From assembly GCA_014650415.1 (NCBI GenBank), contig BMUX01000002.1, positions 1-64,000 on the forward strand: a stretch of DNA of 64,000 bases, in the 5' to 3' direction. Below are positions 25,255-33,914 of the stretch, one piece after another; position 1 is the stretch's first letter, and each line of letters opens with the position of its first letter. Source of the DNA: Streptomyces spiroverticillatus. Its GTDB lineage: Bacteria; Actinomycetota; Actinomycetes; Streptomycetales; Streptomycetaceae. The notes under the pieces are model-generated. The model was not told the origin of the DNA. It was given only the letters and a program-made list of their open reading frames with translations, and ran no database searches. Position numbers and translations under genes: made by a program.

Positions 25255-25998
25255 ATGGCGACCGACAAAGCACAGCAGGCCGTGCAGCACACTGTGAATC
25301 CGGTCGCGGCCGGGAGTCTGCTGGCGGACCGCGCGTACGACGAGCTCAAGGCCGCCGTGCTGGCGAACCGTCTGCGTCCGGGCGACGCACTGTCCGTGCC
25401 GGCACTCGCCACACAGATGGGCATCAGCCGCAGCCCCGTCAGGGAAGCCGTGCAGCGGCTGATCCACGACGGACTCGCCTCCCACGTCCCGCACCGGGGC
25501 GCCGTGGTCTCCACCGTCGACCTGGAGGACGTACGTCAGCTGTACGTGGTCCGCGAGGTCATGGAGGGACTGGCGGCGCGCCTGGCCACCGAGCGGCTCG
25601 ACGCCACCAAGGTCGGCGAACTGCGCGACCTGCTGGAGCGGCACGAGCGCGTGGTCACCTCGGACTACGACGAGACCGCGCACATCGAGATGGACATGGC
25701 CTACCACAGCCTCATCCGCGAGGTCGCCGGGAACACCCACCTGACCTCGGCCCTGGACACCATCCAGGGCAAGGCCCACCTGGCGCTGCACTCGCTGTGG
25801 CGCAGCCCGGAGGCCCCCCGGCTCGCCGTGGCCGAGCACCGCCGGATCTTCGAGGCGATGACGGCCGGCGACCCGGACGCGGCGGAGCTGGCGGCGCGGG
25901 AGCACATCAGACGCCTGCGCATCCGGCTCTCCCAGGCGGTGGCCGCGGGCCCCGACCAGGACGACACGAGGGGGCCGGGGATCCACCCGGTGGCGTAA
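25255..25998 (+). CDS. GntR/FCD regulator of the catabolic island
   Basis: A 247-aa GntR-family regulator. The winged helix is RAYDELKAAVLANRLRPGDA, LATQMGISRSPVREAVQRLI and HVPHRGAVVS. The C-terminal FCD domain has VREVMEGLAARLATERLDA and ligand residues in the stretch EMDMAYHSLIREVAGNTHL. It sits between the permease and the molybdenum hydroxylase, and the shared 13-bp word before it and before the first enzyme suggests autoregulation. ATG 25255 is used because GGGGAGG lies just upstream; an ATG at 25234 is possible. The effector is likely an intermediate of the pathway (inference). Confidence 0.9.
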   Translation: MATDKAQQAVQHTVNPVAAGSLLADRAYDELKAAVLANRLRPGDALSVPALATQMGISRSPVREAVQRLIHDGLASHVPHRGAVVSTVDLEDVRQLYVVREVMEGLAARLATERLDATKVGELRDLLERHERVVTSDYDETAHIEMDMAYHSLIREVAGNTHLTSALDTIQGKAHLALHSLWRSPEAPRLAVAEHRRIFEAMTAGDPDAAELAAREHIRRLRIRLSQAVAAGPDQDDTRGPGIHPVA

Positions 25999-26082
25999 CT
26001 CCCGTACAGCACACAGCACTTGCTGGAACTGCACCACATCGCACCACCCAACCCCATTGCCGTGGAAGGGAAGTGATCGATC

Positions 26083-28323
26083 GTGAGCACCGCTACCGGA
26101 ATCCGGAATGGGGTGGGCGAAAGCGTCCGGCGGCCCGACGGCCGGCTGAAGGTCAAGGGGGACTTCGCGTACTCCTCCGACCTGCACGCGGACAACATGG
26201 TGTGGGGCGCGACCCTGCGCAGCCCGCACCCCTCGGCCCGCATCGTGCGCTTCGACGCGAGCAGGGCCCTGAAGCTCCCCGGTGTCGTCGCGGTGCTCAC
26301 GCACGAGGACGTCCCCGGACATCCGCTGTACGGCATGAAGGTCGCCGACCAGCCCGTACTGGCCAAGGACGAGGTCCGCTACCAGGGCGAGCCGGTGGCC
26401 CTGGTGGCCGCCGAGCACCCGGAGACCGCCCGCCGGGCGCTGCGGCTGATCGAGGTCGAATACGAGATACGCACCCCGCTGACCGACTCCGAGCAGGCGG
26501 TCAGCGGCGAGGGCCCCCGGGTGCACGCCCAACGGGTGGACGGCAAGGACGAGTTGGGCAATGTCGTACGCCATGTCCGCATCCGGCACGGTGACATGGC
26601 TCAGGCCGAGCGGCTCGCCGAGGTCGTCGTCTCGGGGACGTACGACGTGGGCATGCAGGACCAGGCGTTCCTGGGCCCGGAGTCGGGGCTCGCGATACCC
26701 GCCGAGGACGGCGGGGTCGACGTCTACGTGTCGACCCAGTGGCTGTACGACGACCAGCACCAGATGTGCTCGGCGCTCGGCCTGCCCCCGGAGAAGGTCC
26801 GGCTGACGATGTCCGGCGTGGGCGGCGCCTTCGGCGGCCGCGAGGACGTCTCCGTGCAGATCCACTCCGCGCTGCTGGCCCTGCACACCGGACGCCCGGT
26901 GAAGATGAGCTACAACCGCGAGGAGTCCTTCTTCGGGCACGTCCACCGCCACCCGGCGAAGATGTGGTTCGAGCACGGGGCGACGCGCGACGGGAAGATC
27001 GTCTACGTGAAGGCGCGGCTGGTCTTCGACGGCGGCGCGTACACCTCCACCTCGCAGGTCGTCATCGCCAACGGCTCGTACTTCGCGGCCGGGGCCTACG
27101 AGGTCCCGCACGTCGAGATCGACGGCTACTCGGTCTACACCAACAACCCGCCCTGCGGCGCGATGCGCGGCTTCGGCGCCGTCCAGTCCTGTTACGGCGT
27201 CGAGTCGAACATGGACAAGCTGGCCAGGGCCCTGGGCATCGAGCCGGTGGAGCTGCGGCTGCGCAACGCCATGACGACCGGCACGATGCTGCCGACCGGG
27301 CAGGAGGTGGACGGGCCCGCACCTGCGGCGGAACTGCTGGAGCGGCTGCGCGACCGGCCTCTCCCGCCGCCCGGCGAGGGGACCTTCGGGCTCCCCGGCG
27401 GCCTCAACAACACCACCCGTGGCGAGGGCATCAAGCGCGGCGTCGGGTACGCGATCGGCGTCAAGGCGATCGGCTTCTCCGGCGGCGTCGACGACCGCTC
27501 GGTGGCCCGGGTGAGGCTGTCCCTCGCCGACGGCGAGCCGGTGGCGCAGGTGCACACCTCGGCCGCCGAGTGCGGGCAGGGCATCGTCACCATCCAGGCC
27601 CAGATCGTACGGACCGAACTCGGCGTCCAGCAGGTCACGGTCCTCCCCGCGGACACCCAGGTCGGCGACGCCGGCTCCTCCTCCGCCTCGCGCATCAGCT
27701 GGATGAGCGGGGGTGCGGTGCAGGGGGCGTGCAAGGCGCTGAAGCAGCGGATCACCGAGCTGAGCGGCGACGGGGATCTCGGCCGACTCCTCGCCGTGCA
27801 CGGTTCGTTGGAGGAGGAGTACGAATACTCCCACCGGCGGACCTACCCCGTGGACCCGGAGCGCGGGCAGGGCCAGGCGCACATCGCCTTCGCGTTCGCC
27901 GCGCACCGCGCGGTGGTGGAGGTCGACACCGACCTCGGCCTGGTGAAGGTGGTGGAGCTGGCGACCGCCCAGGACGTCGGCAAGGCGATGAACCCGCTCG
28001 CCGTCGAGGGGCAGATCGAGGGTGGCAGCGCCCAGGGCCTGGGGCTGGCCCTGATGGAGGAGCTGCACGTGAAGGACGGCAAGGTACGCAACCCCTCCTT
28101 CACCGACTACCTCATCCCCACCATCGCGGACATGCCGTCCGTGCCCATAGACCTTCTCGAACTGCCGCACCCCGACTCGCCGTACGGCCTGAACGGGGTG
28201 GGCGAACCGCCGACCCTCTCCTCCACGCCGGCCATCGCGAACGCCCTGCGCGACGCGACGGGCCTGGAGCTGGGCAGGGTGCCGGTGCGGCCCGACGACT
28301 TCACCGACCCGGTGCGGTCCTGA
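26083..28323 (+). CDS. molybdenum hydroxylase large subunit (xanthine dehydrogenase family), orphan
   Basis: A 746-aa molybdopterin-binding subunit of the xanthine dehydrogenase family. The N-terminal domain is VRRPDGRLKVKGDFAYSSDL. The first Mo-cofactor domain has GVGGAFGGREDVSVQIHSAL and NNPPCGAMRGFGAVQ. The second has SAAECGQGIVTIQAQIVRTE, GDAGSSSASR and the catalytic glutamate in LNGVGEPPTLSSTPAI. These enzymes hydroxylate N-heteroaromatic rings but need a 2Fe-2S and an FAD subunit. Neither is encoded beside it or in this window. The start is GTG. It follows the regulator by 84 bp. Full-length; the partner subunits must come from elsewhere or it works differently. Confidence 0.92.
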   Translation: MSTATGIRNGVGESVRRPDGRLKVKGDFAYSSDLHADNMVWGATLRSPHPSARIVRFDASRALKLPGVVAVLTHEDVPGHPLYGMKVADQPVLAKDEVRYQGEPVALVAAEHPETARRALRLIEVEYEIRTPLTDSEQAVSGEGPRVHAQRVDGKDELGNVVRHVRIRHGDMAQAERLAEVVVSGTYDVGMQDQAFLGPESGLAIPAEDGGVDVYVSTQWLYDDQHQMCSALGLPPEKVRLTMSGVGGAFGGREDVSVQIHSALLALHTGRPVKMSYNREESFFGHVHRHPAKMWFEHGATRDGKIVYVKARLVFDGGAYTSTSQVVIANGSYFAAGAYEVPHVEIDGYSVYTNNPPCGAMRGFGAVQSCYGVESNMDKLARALGIEPVELRLRNAMTTGTMLPTGQEVDGPAPAAELLERLRDRPLPPPGEGTFGLPGGLNNTTRGEGIKRGVGYAIGVKAIGFSGGVDDRSVARVRLSLADGEPVAQVHTSAAECGQGIVTIQAQIVRTELGVQQVTVLPADTQVGDAGSSSASRISWMSGGAVQGACKALKQRITELSGDGDLGRLLAVHGSLEEEYEYSHRRTYPVDPERGQGQAHIAFAFAAHRAVVEVDTDLGLVKVVELATAQDVGKAMNPLAVEGQIEGGSAQGLGLALMEELHVKDGKVRNPSFTDYLIPTIADMPSVPIDLLELPHPDSPYGLNGVGEPPTLSSTPAIANALRDATGLELGRVPVRPDDFTDPVRS

Positions 28324-28438
28324 CACCCGACGAGCAGCCGAAGGAGGTGAGGCGGGCCCTGCCCTGGGTCCCCAAACGGTTCACCACGGTCCACACAGCA
28401 GTACGTACGACCAGAACCCGCAGGGAAGGAACAGCACC

Positions 28439-29389
28439 TTGATCATCGACACCCACATGCACCCCACCAACATCGTCGACCAGGCATGGAGGCACGACGG
28501 CACGCCGTTCACCGGCGAGCGCACCCTGGAGATGATGGACGGCCCCTACATGATCAACGGGAAGCCGCGCCGTATCGACATGGGCTGCATCATGCCCCCG
28601 CCGGGCAACTCGGTGTGGCAGGACGGGATGCGCGGTGGGCGCGAGGGCATCCGGGACTACATGTCGTACATCACCCACCTGGTGACGACGTACCCGGACC
28701 GCTTCATCGGCAACTTCATGTACAACCCGCGCTTCGGGCCGGAGAACGGCGCGGCGGAGCTGCGCCACCACGTCAAGGAATACGGCTACAAGATGGTCAA
28801 GCTGCATGCCAACATGCACGCTTACCGCCCGGACCGGGCGCTGGACTGGCTGCGTCCGGTGCTGAAGGTCTGCGACGAGCTCGGTGTCCTCGTCCTGATC
28901 CACACCGGTGACGGGCCGTACTCGATCCCGACGCAGTTCTACCCGATCATCCGCGAGTTCCCGAACGTCAACTTCATCCTCGGCCACTTCGGTGTGCAGA
29001 CGGGTGGCGTGTACTGCTTCGAGGCGCTCTACATGATCCTCGACTCGCCGAACGTGTACGGCGAGTCCGGCTGGCTCCTCCAGTCGCGCATCGTGGAGTT
29101 CGCGCAGCAGATGGAGAAGCACCAGCTGGTCTTCGGCACCGACTCGCCGCCCAACGAGCCCGGCATGTGGGCCCGTGAGCTGGAGGTCCTGATGGGCCCG
29201 CCGCCGCAGGGCATGAACCTGAGCGAGGAGCACCTGGAGGGGTACCTCGGGAACAACGTGGCGAAGCTGCTGGGCATCGACCCGACGCCGCCGCCGCGGG
29301 ACCAGGAAGAGGCGCAGCTGCGGCTGAAGAGCTCGTTCGCGACGCTGGAGAACCCGTCGGCCAAGTCGGCGGCGGAGATGCGCGCGTAG
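28439..29389 (+). CDS. amidohydrolase-2 family metal hydrolase/decarboxylase
   Basis: A 316-aa amidohydrolase of the ACMSD-like group. It has the metal motif DTHMHP at the very N-terminus, KLHANMH, LIHTGDGPYSIPTQFYPIIR, LGHFGVQTGG and the acid in FGTDSPPNEPGMWA. This group contains hydrolases and non-oxidative decarboxylases such as ACMS and gamma-resorcylate decarboxylase. The start is TTG, two codons from the motif, with AGGGAAGGA upstream. It lies downstream of the Mo-hydroxylase and ends at a strong terminator, so the enzymes from 22145 to 29389 may form one transcript. Substrate unknown. Confidence 0.82.
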   Translation: MIIDTHMHPTNIVDQAWRHDGTPFTGERTLEMMDGPYMINGKPRRIDMGCIMPPPGNSVWQDGMRGGREGIRDYMSYITHLVTTYPDRFIGNFMYNPRFGPENGAAELRHHVKEYGYKMVKLHANMHAYRPDRALDWLRPVLKVCDELGVLVLIHTGDGPYSIPTQFYPIIREFPNVNFILGHFGVQTGGVYCFEALYMILDSPNVYGESGWLLQSRIVEFAQQMEKHQLVFGTDSPPNEPGMWARELEVLMGPPPQGMNLSEEHLEGYLGNNVAKLLGIDPTPPPRDQEEAQLRLKSSFATLENPSAKSAAEMRA

Positions 29390-29400
29390 CTCCCCGGACC

Positions 29401-29445
29401 GGGGGTGGCTCCGATGCTCGGGAGGCTCGGGGCCACCCCCTTTTC
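29401..29445 (+). terminator. terminator after the second amidohydrolase
   Basis: GGGGGTGGCTCCGA (29401-29414) pairs with TCGGGGCCACCCCC (29427-29440, one G-T wobble), followed by TTTTCC. Confidence 0.85.
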
Positions 29446-29504
29446 CGTACAGATTTCCCTGCCGATACATAGCTCGTTCTTCGTGTGAGAAAAGTGGTGT
29501 CGCC

Positions 29505-30251
29505 ATGCAGCAGCGCATCGGTCATCTCGTTCCCTCCACCAGCGTCGGCGTCGAGCGCTGGGTGGCCCAGATCTGCAAGCCGGTCTCCATCGAGGTGGCC
29601 CATCCGATCGCCCGTGCCTCGCTCCCCGAGGTGATGAGCGGCCCGGCGATCGCCCCGTCCCAGTCCGGTGAACTCACCCGTGCCGCCTCGCAGTTGGCGG
29701 ACGCCGGGGTCAGCGCGGTGGTGTGGAGCGGCAGCTCCTCGGACCTGCACGGGGCGGCGCACGGGCGGGCGATGGCGCGCTGGGTGGAGGAGGTCACGGG
29801 GGTACGGGCCTCGACGGTCACCCTCGGCCAGATCGACCTGCTCTCGCGCCGGGACATCGTGTCGATGGCGCTGGTGTCGGCGGGCAACGAGCAGACGGCG
29901 GGACGCCTCGCGGACACCTACCTCGCGGCCGGGTTCAAGATCGCCTCGGTGACCGCGCTGGGGCTGGCGAACGCGCGGGAGGCGGCGGAGCTGCCGGTCT
30001 CCCGGGTGCGCCGGGTGCTGAAGGAGGCGGACTCGCTGGACGCGCAGTGCATCGTGGTGGCGGGCACGGAGCTGCCGGTGGCGCCCGTGGCGGCGCTGAT
30101 GGAGCGGGAGTTGGGCAAGCCGGTGTACGACGGGGCGCGGGTGGCGATCCGTACCGGTCTTGAGCTGCTGGGGCTGTCGGTCGTGGCGCCCGAGTGGGGC
30201 GAGATGTTCGGCGCGGAGAAGCCGGCCGGGGTGTGCTGTGACTCGCACTGA
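29505..30251 (+). CDS. Asp/Glu racemase / maleate-isomerase fold protein lacking catalytic cysteines
   Basis: A 248-aa protein with the two-domain racemase fold, closest to arylmalonate decarboxylase / maleate cis-trans isomerase (RIGHLVPSTSVGVERW, ALVSAGNEQTAGRLADTYLA, VSRVRRVLKEAD). These enzymes use one or two cysteines, one in a (T/S)-C-T loop near residue 75 and one near residue 190. Here those loops read VVWSGSSSDL and VVAGTELPVA, with no cysteine. The only cysteine nearby is C182, off motif. The chemistry must therefore differ from the known family members, or the protein is not catalytic. It overlaps the UbiD gene by 14 bp. Confidence 0.72.
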   Translation: MQQRIGHLVPSTSVGVERWVAQICKPVSIEVAHPIARASLPEVMSGPAIAPSQSGELTRAASQLADAGVSAVVWSGSSSDLHGAAHGRAMARWVEEVTGVRASTVTLGQIDLLSRRDIVSMALVSAGNEQTAGRLADTYLAAGFKIASVTALGLANAREAAELPVSRVRRVLKEADSLDAQCIVVAGTELPVAPVAALMERELGKPVYDGARVAIRTGLELLGLSVVAPEWGEMFGAEKPAGVCCDSH

Positions 30252-31611
30252 AGTCTCCCAGGACCTCAGGGACTTCCTGCGTACGTACGCGCAGGCGCAC
30301 CCCGAGGACGTGCTGACCGTCGAGGAGAAGCTCGACGGCGAGGACGTCGCCGCGCTGGCCATGGAGCTGGCGGCCCGGGGGCGGGAGGAGATGCTGGTCT
30401 GCCGGGACGTGGCGGGGCTCGGCACGCCGGTCGTCACCAATGTCTTCGCCTCGCGCAGGCGGGTGGCCCGGCTGCTGGGCACCGACCCGGCCGGGCTGCA
30501 CGAGGCGTACCAGGCGGCCTCCGCCCGCAAGTGCACCCCGCGCGTGGTGGCGGACGGGCCGGTCCTGGAGGTGGTGGAGTCGGGTGCGGACGTGGACCTG
30601 GCCGCGCTCCCCCTCATCCAGCACTTCGCCTCCGACCGGGGCCCGTACATCACCAGCGGGATCATCGCGGCGGAGGCCCCGGCGGACGCACCCGGCCGGG
30701 CGGGGAACCTCAGCTACCACCGCTCGATGGTGCACAGCCGCAACGAGCTGGCGACGAGCCTGCACTCGCGCGGCCACCTGTGGCAGTTGCTGCGGCTCGC
30801 CGAGGAGCGGGGCGAACGGCTGCCCGTGGCACTGGTGCTGGGCGGCCACCCCCTCTTCATGCTGGCGGCCTCGGCCCGGCTGGGCGCGGACGTGGACGAG
30901 CGGGACGTCGCCGGGGGACTCTTCGGGGCGCCGCTCGACGTCGTACGGACTCCGCAGTACGGGATACGGGTGCCGGCGAGCGCGGAGATCGTGCTGGAGG
31001 GGTACATCGACCCGGCGCGGCACGCGGAGGAGGGGCCTTTCGGGGAGTTCTCCGGCTACTCCTCCGACCGGTCGACGAACGACGTGCTGACGGTGGAGAC
31101 GGTGCTGCGGCGCTCCGACGCGCTGCTGCTCGACGTGGTCGGGGGCAACACCGACGAGCACCTCAACCTGGCACGGATTCCGCGCGAGTCGGAGATGGCG
31201 CAGAAGCTGAAGGAGCGGTTCCCCGAGGTCACGGCGCTGTACTACCCGACGTCCGGGACGCACTTCCACGCGTACGTCGCGATGCGGTCCTCCCGGCCGG
31301 GGCAGGCGCGGCAGATCATGCTCGGGCTGCTGGGCTGGGACCCGTACCTGAAGACGGTCGTCGCGGTGGACGCGGACGTGGACGTCACGGACGACTCGCA
31401 GGTGCTGTGGGCGATGGCCACCCACCTCCAGCCGCACCGGGACGTCTTCATGGTCGACGGGCTGCCGGGCAGCCCCCTGGACCCGTCCTCCACCGCGAAC
31501 GGGACGACCTCGCGGATGGCGCTGGACGCGACGCGGGGGGCGGATTTCCACGGGGTACGGATCCGGGTGGACCCGGAGCGCGTGGAGCGGGCGCGGGGGC
31601 TGCTGGGCTGA
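30238..31611 (+). CDS. UbiD-family (prenyl-FMN) decarboxylase
   Basis: A 457-aa UbiD-type decarboxylase. The N-terminal FLRTYAQAHPEDVLTVEE, the mid-region GNLSYHRSMVHSRNELATSL with the arginine of the E-R-E triad, the acidic pair in EEGPFGEFSGYSSD and VVGGNTDEHLNLAR are typical. UbiD proteins use prenylated FMN to (de)carboxylate aromatic or unsaturated acids. They need the UbiX prenyltransferase, which is not seen in this window. The start is GTG within the end of the racemase-fold gene (14-bp overlap), so the two are translationally coupled and probably act together. Confidence 0.85.
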   Translation: MTRTEVSQDLRDFLRTYAQAHPEDVLTVEEKLDGEDVAALAMELAARGREEMLVCRDVAGLGTPVVTNVFASRRRVARLLGTDPAGLHEAYQAASARKCTPRVVADGPVLEVVESGADVDLAALPLIQHFASDRGPYITSGIIAAEAPADAPGRAGNLSYHRSMVHSRNELATSLHSRGHLWQLLRLAEERGERLPVALVLGGHPLFMLAASARLGADVDERDVAGGLFGAPLDVVRTPQYGIRVPASAEIVLEGYIDPARHAEEGPFGEFSGYSSDRSTNDVLTVETVLRRSDALLLDVVGGNTDEHLNLARIPRESEMAQKLKERFPEVTALYYPTSGTHFHAYVAMRSSRPGQARQIMLGLLGWDPYLKTVVAVDADVDVTDDSQVLWAMATHLQPHRDVFMVDGLPGSPLDPSSTANGTTSRMALDATRGADFHGVRIRVDPERVERARGLLG

Positions 31612-31664
31612 GCCGTCCCCGGCGGGGGCTGCGTGCGGCACGGGGGCCGGGTCCGGCGGCCCGT

Positions 31665-31699
31665 GTGAGGCACATGGGGTGAACCCCCATGTGCCTCAC
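31665..31699. promoter_or_regulatory. long palindrome before the SDR gene (operator or terminator)
   Basis: A perfect 15-bp arm palindrome, GTGAGGCACATGGGG / CCCCATGTGCCTCAC, with a 5-nt centre. It lies 54 bp past the UbiD stop and about 60 bp before the SDR start. The word CACATGGG recurs at 31719-31726. A T-run is absent, so an operator is as likely as a terminator. Confidence 0.55.
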
Positions 31700-31705
31700 C
31701 GCAAT

Positions 31706-31722
31706 TGTGGTGTCCCACCACA
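31706..31722. promoter_or_regulatory. second palindrome before the SDR gene
   Basis: TGTGGTG (31706-31712) TCC CACCACA (31716-31722) is a perfect 7-bp palindrome 39 bp before the SDR start codon. It shares the CACATGGG word with the 31665 palindrome and may be part of the same regulatory site. Confidence 0.5.
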
Positions 31723-31760
31723 TGGGTGCGGGGCGGCTCCCCTCCCTACCGTTTCGGCCC

Positions 31761-32504
31761 ATGACGCACCTCCCCCGCACCGCCCTCGTCACCGGCGCCG
31801 CCCGTGGCATCGGCCGCGCCTGCGCCCGCGCCCTCGCCGAGGCGGGCGCCACCGTGCACGTCGTCGACCGCGACGGCGACGCGGTCAAGGCCGTGGCCGA
31901 GGAGACCGGCGGGCACGCCCACGTGGTGGACCTGGCCGACCCCGAAGCCCTCGCCGCACTCCCCCGCGACATCGACGTCCTCGTCAACAACGCCGGGCTC
32001 CAGCACGTCGCACCCCTCACCGAACTCCCGCCGGAACGCTTCGAGTTGATCCAGCGGGTGATGGTGACGGCCCCCTTCCTGCTGCTGCGGCAGACACTCC
32101 CCCACATGTACGCCCAGCGCTGGGGCCGCGTGGTCAACATCTCCAGCGTCCACGGCCTGCGCGCCAGCCCGTTCAAGGGCGCGTACGTCGCCGCCAAGCA
32201 CGCCCTGGAGGGGTTGAGCAAGGTCGCCGCCCTGGAGGGCGCCCCGCACGGGGTGACCAGCAACTGCGTCAGCCCCGGCTACGTACGCACCGAGCTGGTC
32301 GAGGGCCAGATCCGCGACCAGGCCGAGGTGCACGGCATCAGCCCCGACGACGTCGTCGGCGACGTCCTGCTGACCCGCTCCCCCGTGAAGCGGCTCCTGG
32401 AGCCCGAGGAGGTGGCGGCGGCCGTGCTCTGGCTGTGCGGTCCGCACGCCGCGTCCGTCACCGGTGTCTCCCTGCCCCTGGACGGCGGCTGGACCGCCAA
32501 CTGA
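31761..32504 (+). CDS. SDR dehydrogenase, 3-hydroxybutyrate dehydrogenase type
   Basis: A 247-aa short-chain dehydrogenase. It has the NAD-binding TGAARGIGRACARA, NNAGLQHVAPLTELPPERFE, and the catalytic S-Y-K run in NISSVHGLRASPFKGAYVAAK. VHGLRASPFKGAYVAAKHAL and the NNAGLQHVAP stretch match 3-hydroxybutyrate dehydrogenases, which oxidise 3-hydroxybutyrate to acetoacetate. It starts at ATG 31761; a longer frame is open but lacks homology. A palindrome lies before it. The MFS symporter gene follows 51 bp later. Confidence 0.82.
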   Translation: MTHLPRTALVTGAARGIGRACARALAEAGATVHVVDRDGDAVKAVAEETGGHAHVVDLADPEALAALPRDIDVLVNNAGLQHVAPLTELPPERFELIQRVMVTAPFLLLRQTLPHMYAQRWGRVVNISSVHGLRASPFKGAYVAAKHALEGLSKVAALEGAPHGVTSNCVSPGYVRTELVEGQIRDQAEVHGISPDDVVGDVLLTRSPVKRLLEPEEVAAAVLWLCGPHAASVTGVSLPLDGGWTAN

Positions 32505-32555
32505 TCCTGCCCCCGCTCCCCTTCCGACCTCCCCTCCTGAAACCGGTGACCTCCC

Positions 32556-33914
32556 ATGACCACTGCCTCCCCGCCCGCGACGCCACGCACCGGCATCGCC
32601 CGTATCGTCGGTGCGAGCCTCATCGGCACGACCGTCGAGTGGTACGACTTCTTCCTGTACGGGTCTGCCGCCGCCCTCGTCTTCAACACCCTGTTCTTCC
32701 CGACCTCCGACCCGCTGGTCGGCACGCTGATCGCCTTCGTGACGTACGCGATCGGTTTCGTCGCCCGGCCGCTCGGCGGTGTCGTCTTCGGGCACTTCGG
32801 CGACCGGATCGGCCGCAAGAAGCTCCTGGTCGTGAGCCTGCTGATGATGGGCGGCGCGACCTTCGCGATGGGCCTGCTGCCGACGTACGGCTCCATCGGC
32901 GTCGGCGCGCCGATCCTGCTGACCGTGCTGCGGCTGGTGCAGGGCTTCGCGTTGGGCGGCGAGTGGGGCGGGGCGGTGCTGATCGTCTCCGAGCACGGGG
33001 GCGCGAAGCACCGTGGTTTCTGGGCGAGTTGGCCGCAGGCGGGCGCGCCCGGCGGGAACCTCCTCGCCACGGGTGTGCTGGCTTTGCTGGCGGCGGTGCA
33101 GTCGGAGGAGGCGTTCCTGTCGTGGGGGTGGCGGATTCCGTTCCTGCTGTCGGGCGTGCTGGTGGTGATCGGGCTGTGGATACGGGTGTCGGTGTCCGAG
33201 TCGCCGGTCTTCCTGGCCGCGCAGGCGGAGGCCGCGCACGGGGCGAAGGAGCAGGCGCCGGTGGTCGAGGTGTTCCGGCGCAGTTGGCGCGAGGTGCTCA
33301 CCGCGATCGGCACCCGGTTCGGCGAGAACATCTCGTACTACCTCCTGACCTCCTTCCTGCTCGTGTACGTCACCGTGCACCTCGGCCTGCCCAAGAGCAC
33401 CGCGCTGAACGCCGTGCTGATCGGCTCGGCCGTGCACTTCGTGACGATCCCGGTGTGGGGCGCGCTCTCCGACCGGATCGGGCGGCGGCCGGTGACGCTG
33501 ATCGGTGCGGTCGGGATGACGGTGTGGGCGTTCGTGTTCTTCGCCCTGCTGGACGGGAAGTCGTTCGCGGTGATCACGCTGTCGGTGACGGCGGGGCTGC
33601 TGCTGCACGGGGCGATGTACGGGCCGCAGGCGGCGTTCATCTCGGAGATGTTCGACACCAAGGTGCGGTACTCGGGGGCGTCGATGGGCTCGCAGCTCGC
33701 GTCGATCGTGGCGGGGGCGCTGGCCCCGATCATCGCCGTGGAGCTGCTGAAGGACTTCGACACGACGCTGCCGCTGAGTCTGTACCTGGGCGGGGCGGCA
33801 CTGGTCACGGCGGTGACGGTGTACTTCGCGAGGGAGACGCGGGGGCGGGACCTGACGCGGAACGCGGTGGGCGGGAGTGCGGCGCCGGTGCGGGCGACGG
33901 CCGAACACCGCTGA
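32556..33914 (+). CDS. MHS-family MFS symporter
   Basis: A 452-aa 12-helix transporter of the metabolite:H+ symporter (MHS) group (shikimate, ketoglutarate, proline/betaine-type carriers). It has the signature GTTVEWYDFFLYGSAAALVF, then FVARPLGGVVFGHFGDRIGR and GFALGGEWGGAVLI. It follows the SDR by 51 bp and its last codons lie in a 31-32-bp tandem repeat. Likely imports an organic acid. Substrate unknown. Confidence 0.88.
   Translation: MTTASPPATPRTGIARIVGASLIGTTVEWYDFFLYGSAAALVFNTLFFPTSDPLVGTLIAFVTYAIGFVARPLGGVVFGHFGDRIGRKKLLVVSLLMMGGATFAMGLLPTYGSIGVGAPILLTVLRLVQGFALGGEWGGAVLIVSEHGGAKHRGFWASWPQAGAPGGNLLATGVLALLAAVQSEEAFLSWGWRIPFLLSGVLVVIGLWIRVSVSESPVFLAAQAEAAHGAKEQAPVVEVFRRSWREVLTAIGTRFGENISYYLLTSFLLVYVTVHLGLPKSTALNAVLIGSAVHFVTIPVWGALSDRIGRRPVTLIGAVGMTVWAFVFFALLDGKSFAVITLSVTAGLLLHGAMYGPQAAFISEMFDTKVRYSGASMGSQLASIVAGALAPIIAVELLKDFDTTLPLSLYLGGAALVTAVTVYFARETRGRDLTRNAVGGSAAPVRATAEHR

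Noticed and set aside
23968..28326. 1452-aa open frame on the minus strand
   Set aside because: It lies opposite the permease, GntR and Mo-hydroxylase genes, which have clear family motifs. The translation is rich in Arg, His, Leu and Val with no family match, as expected for a shadow frame in high-GC DNA.
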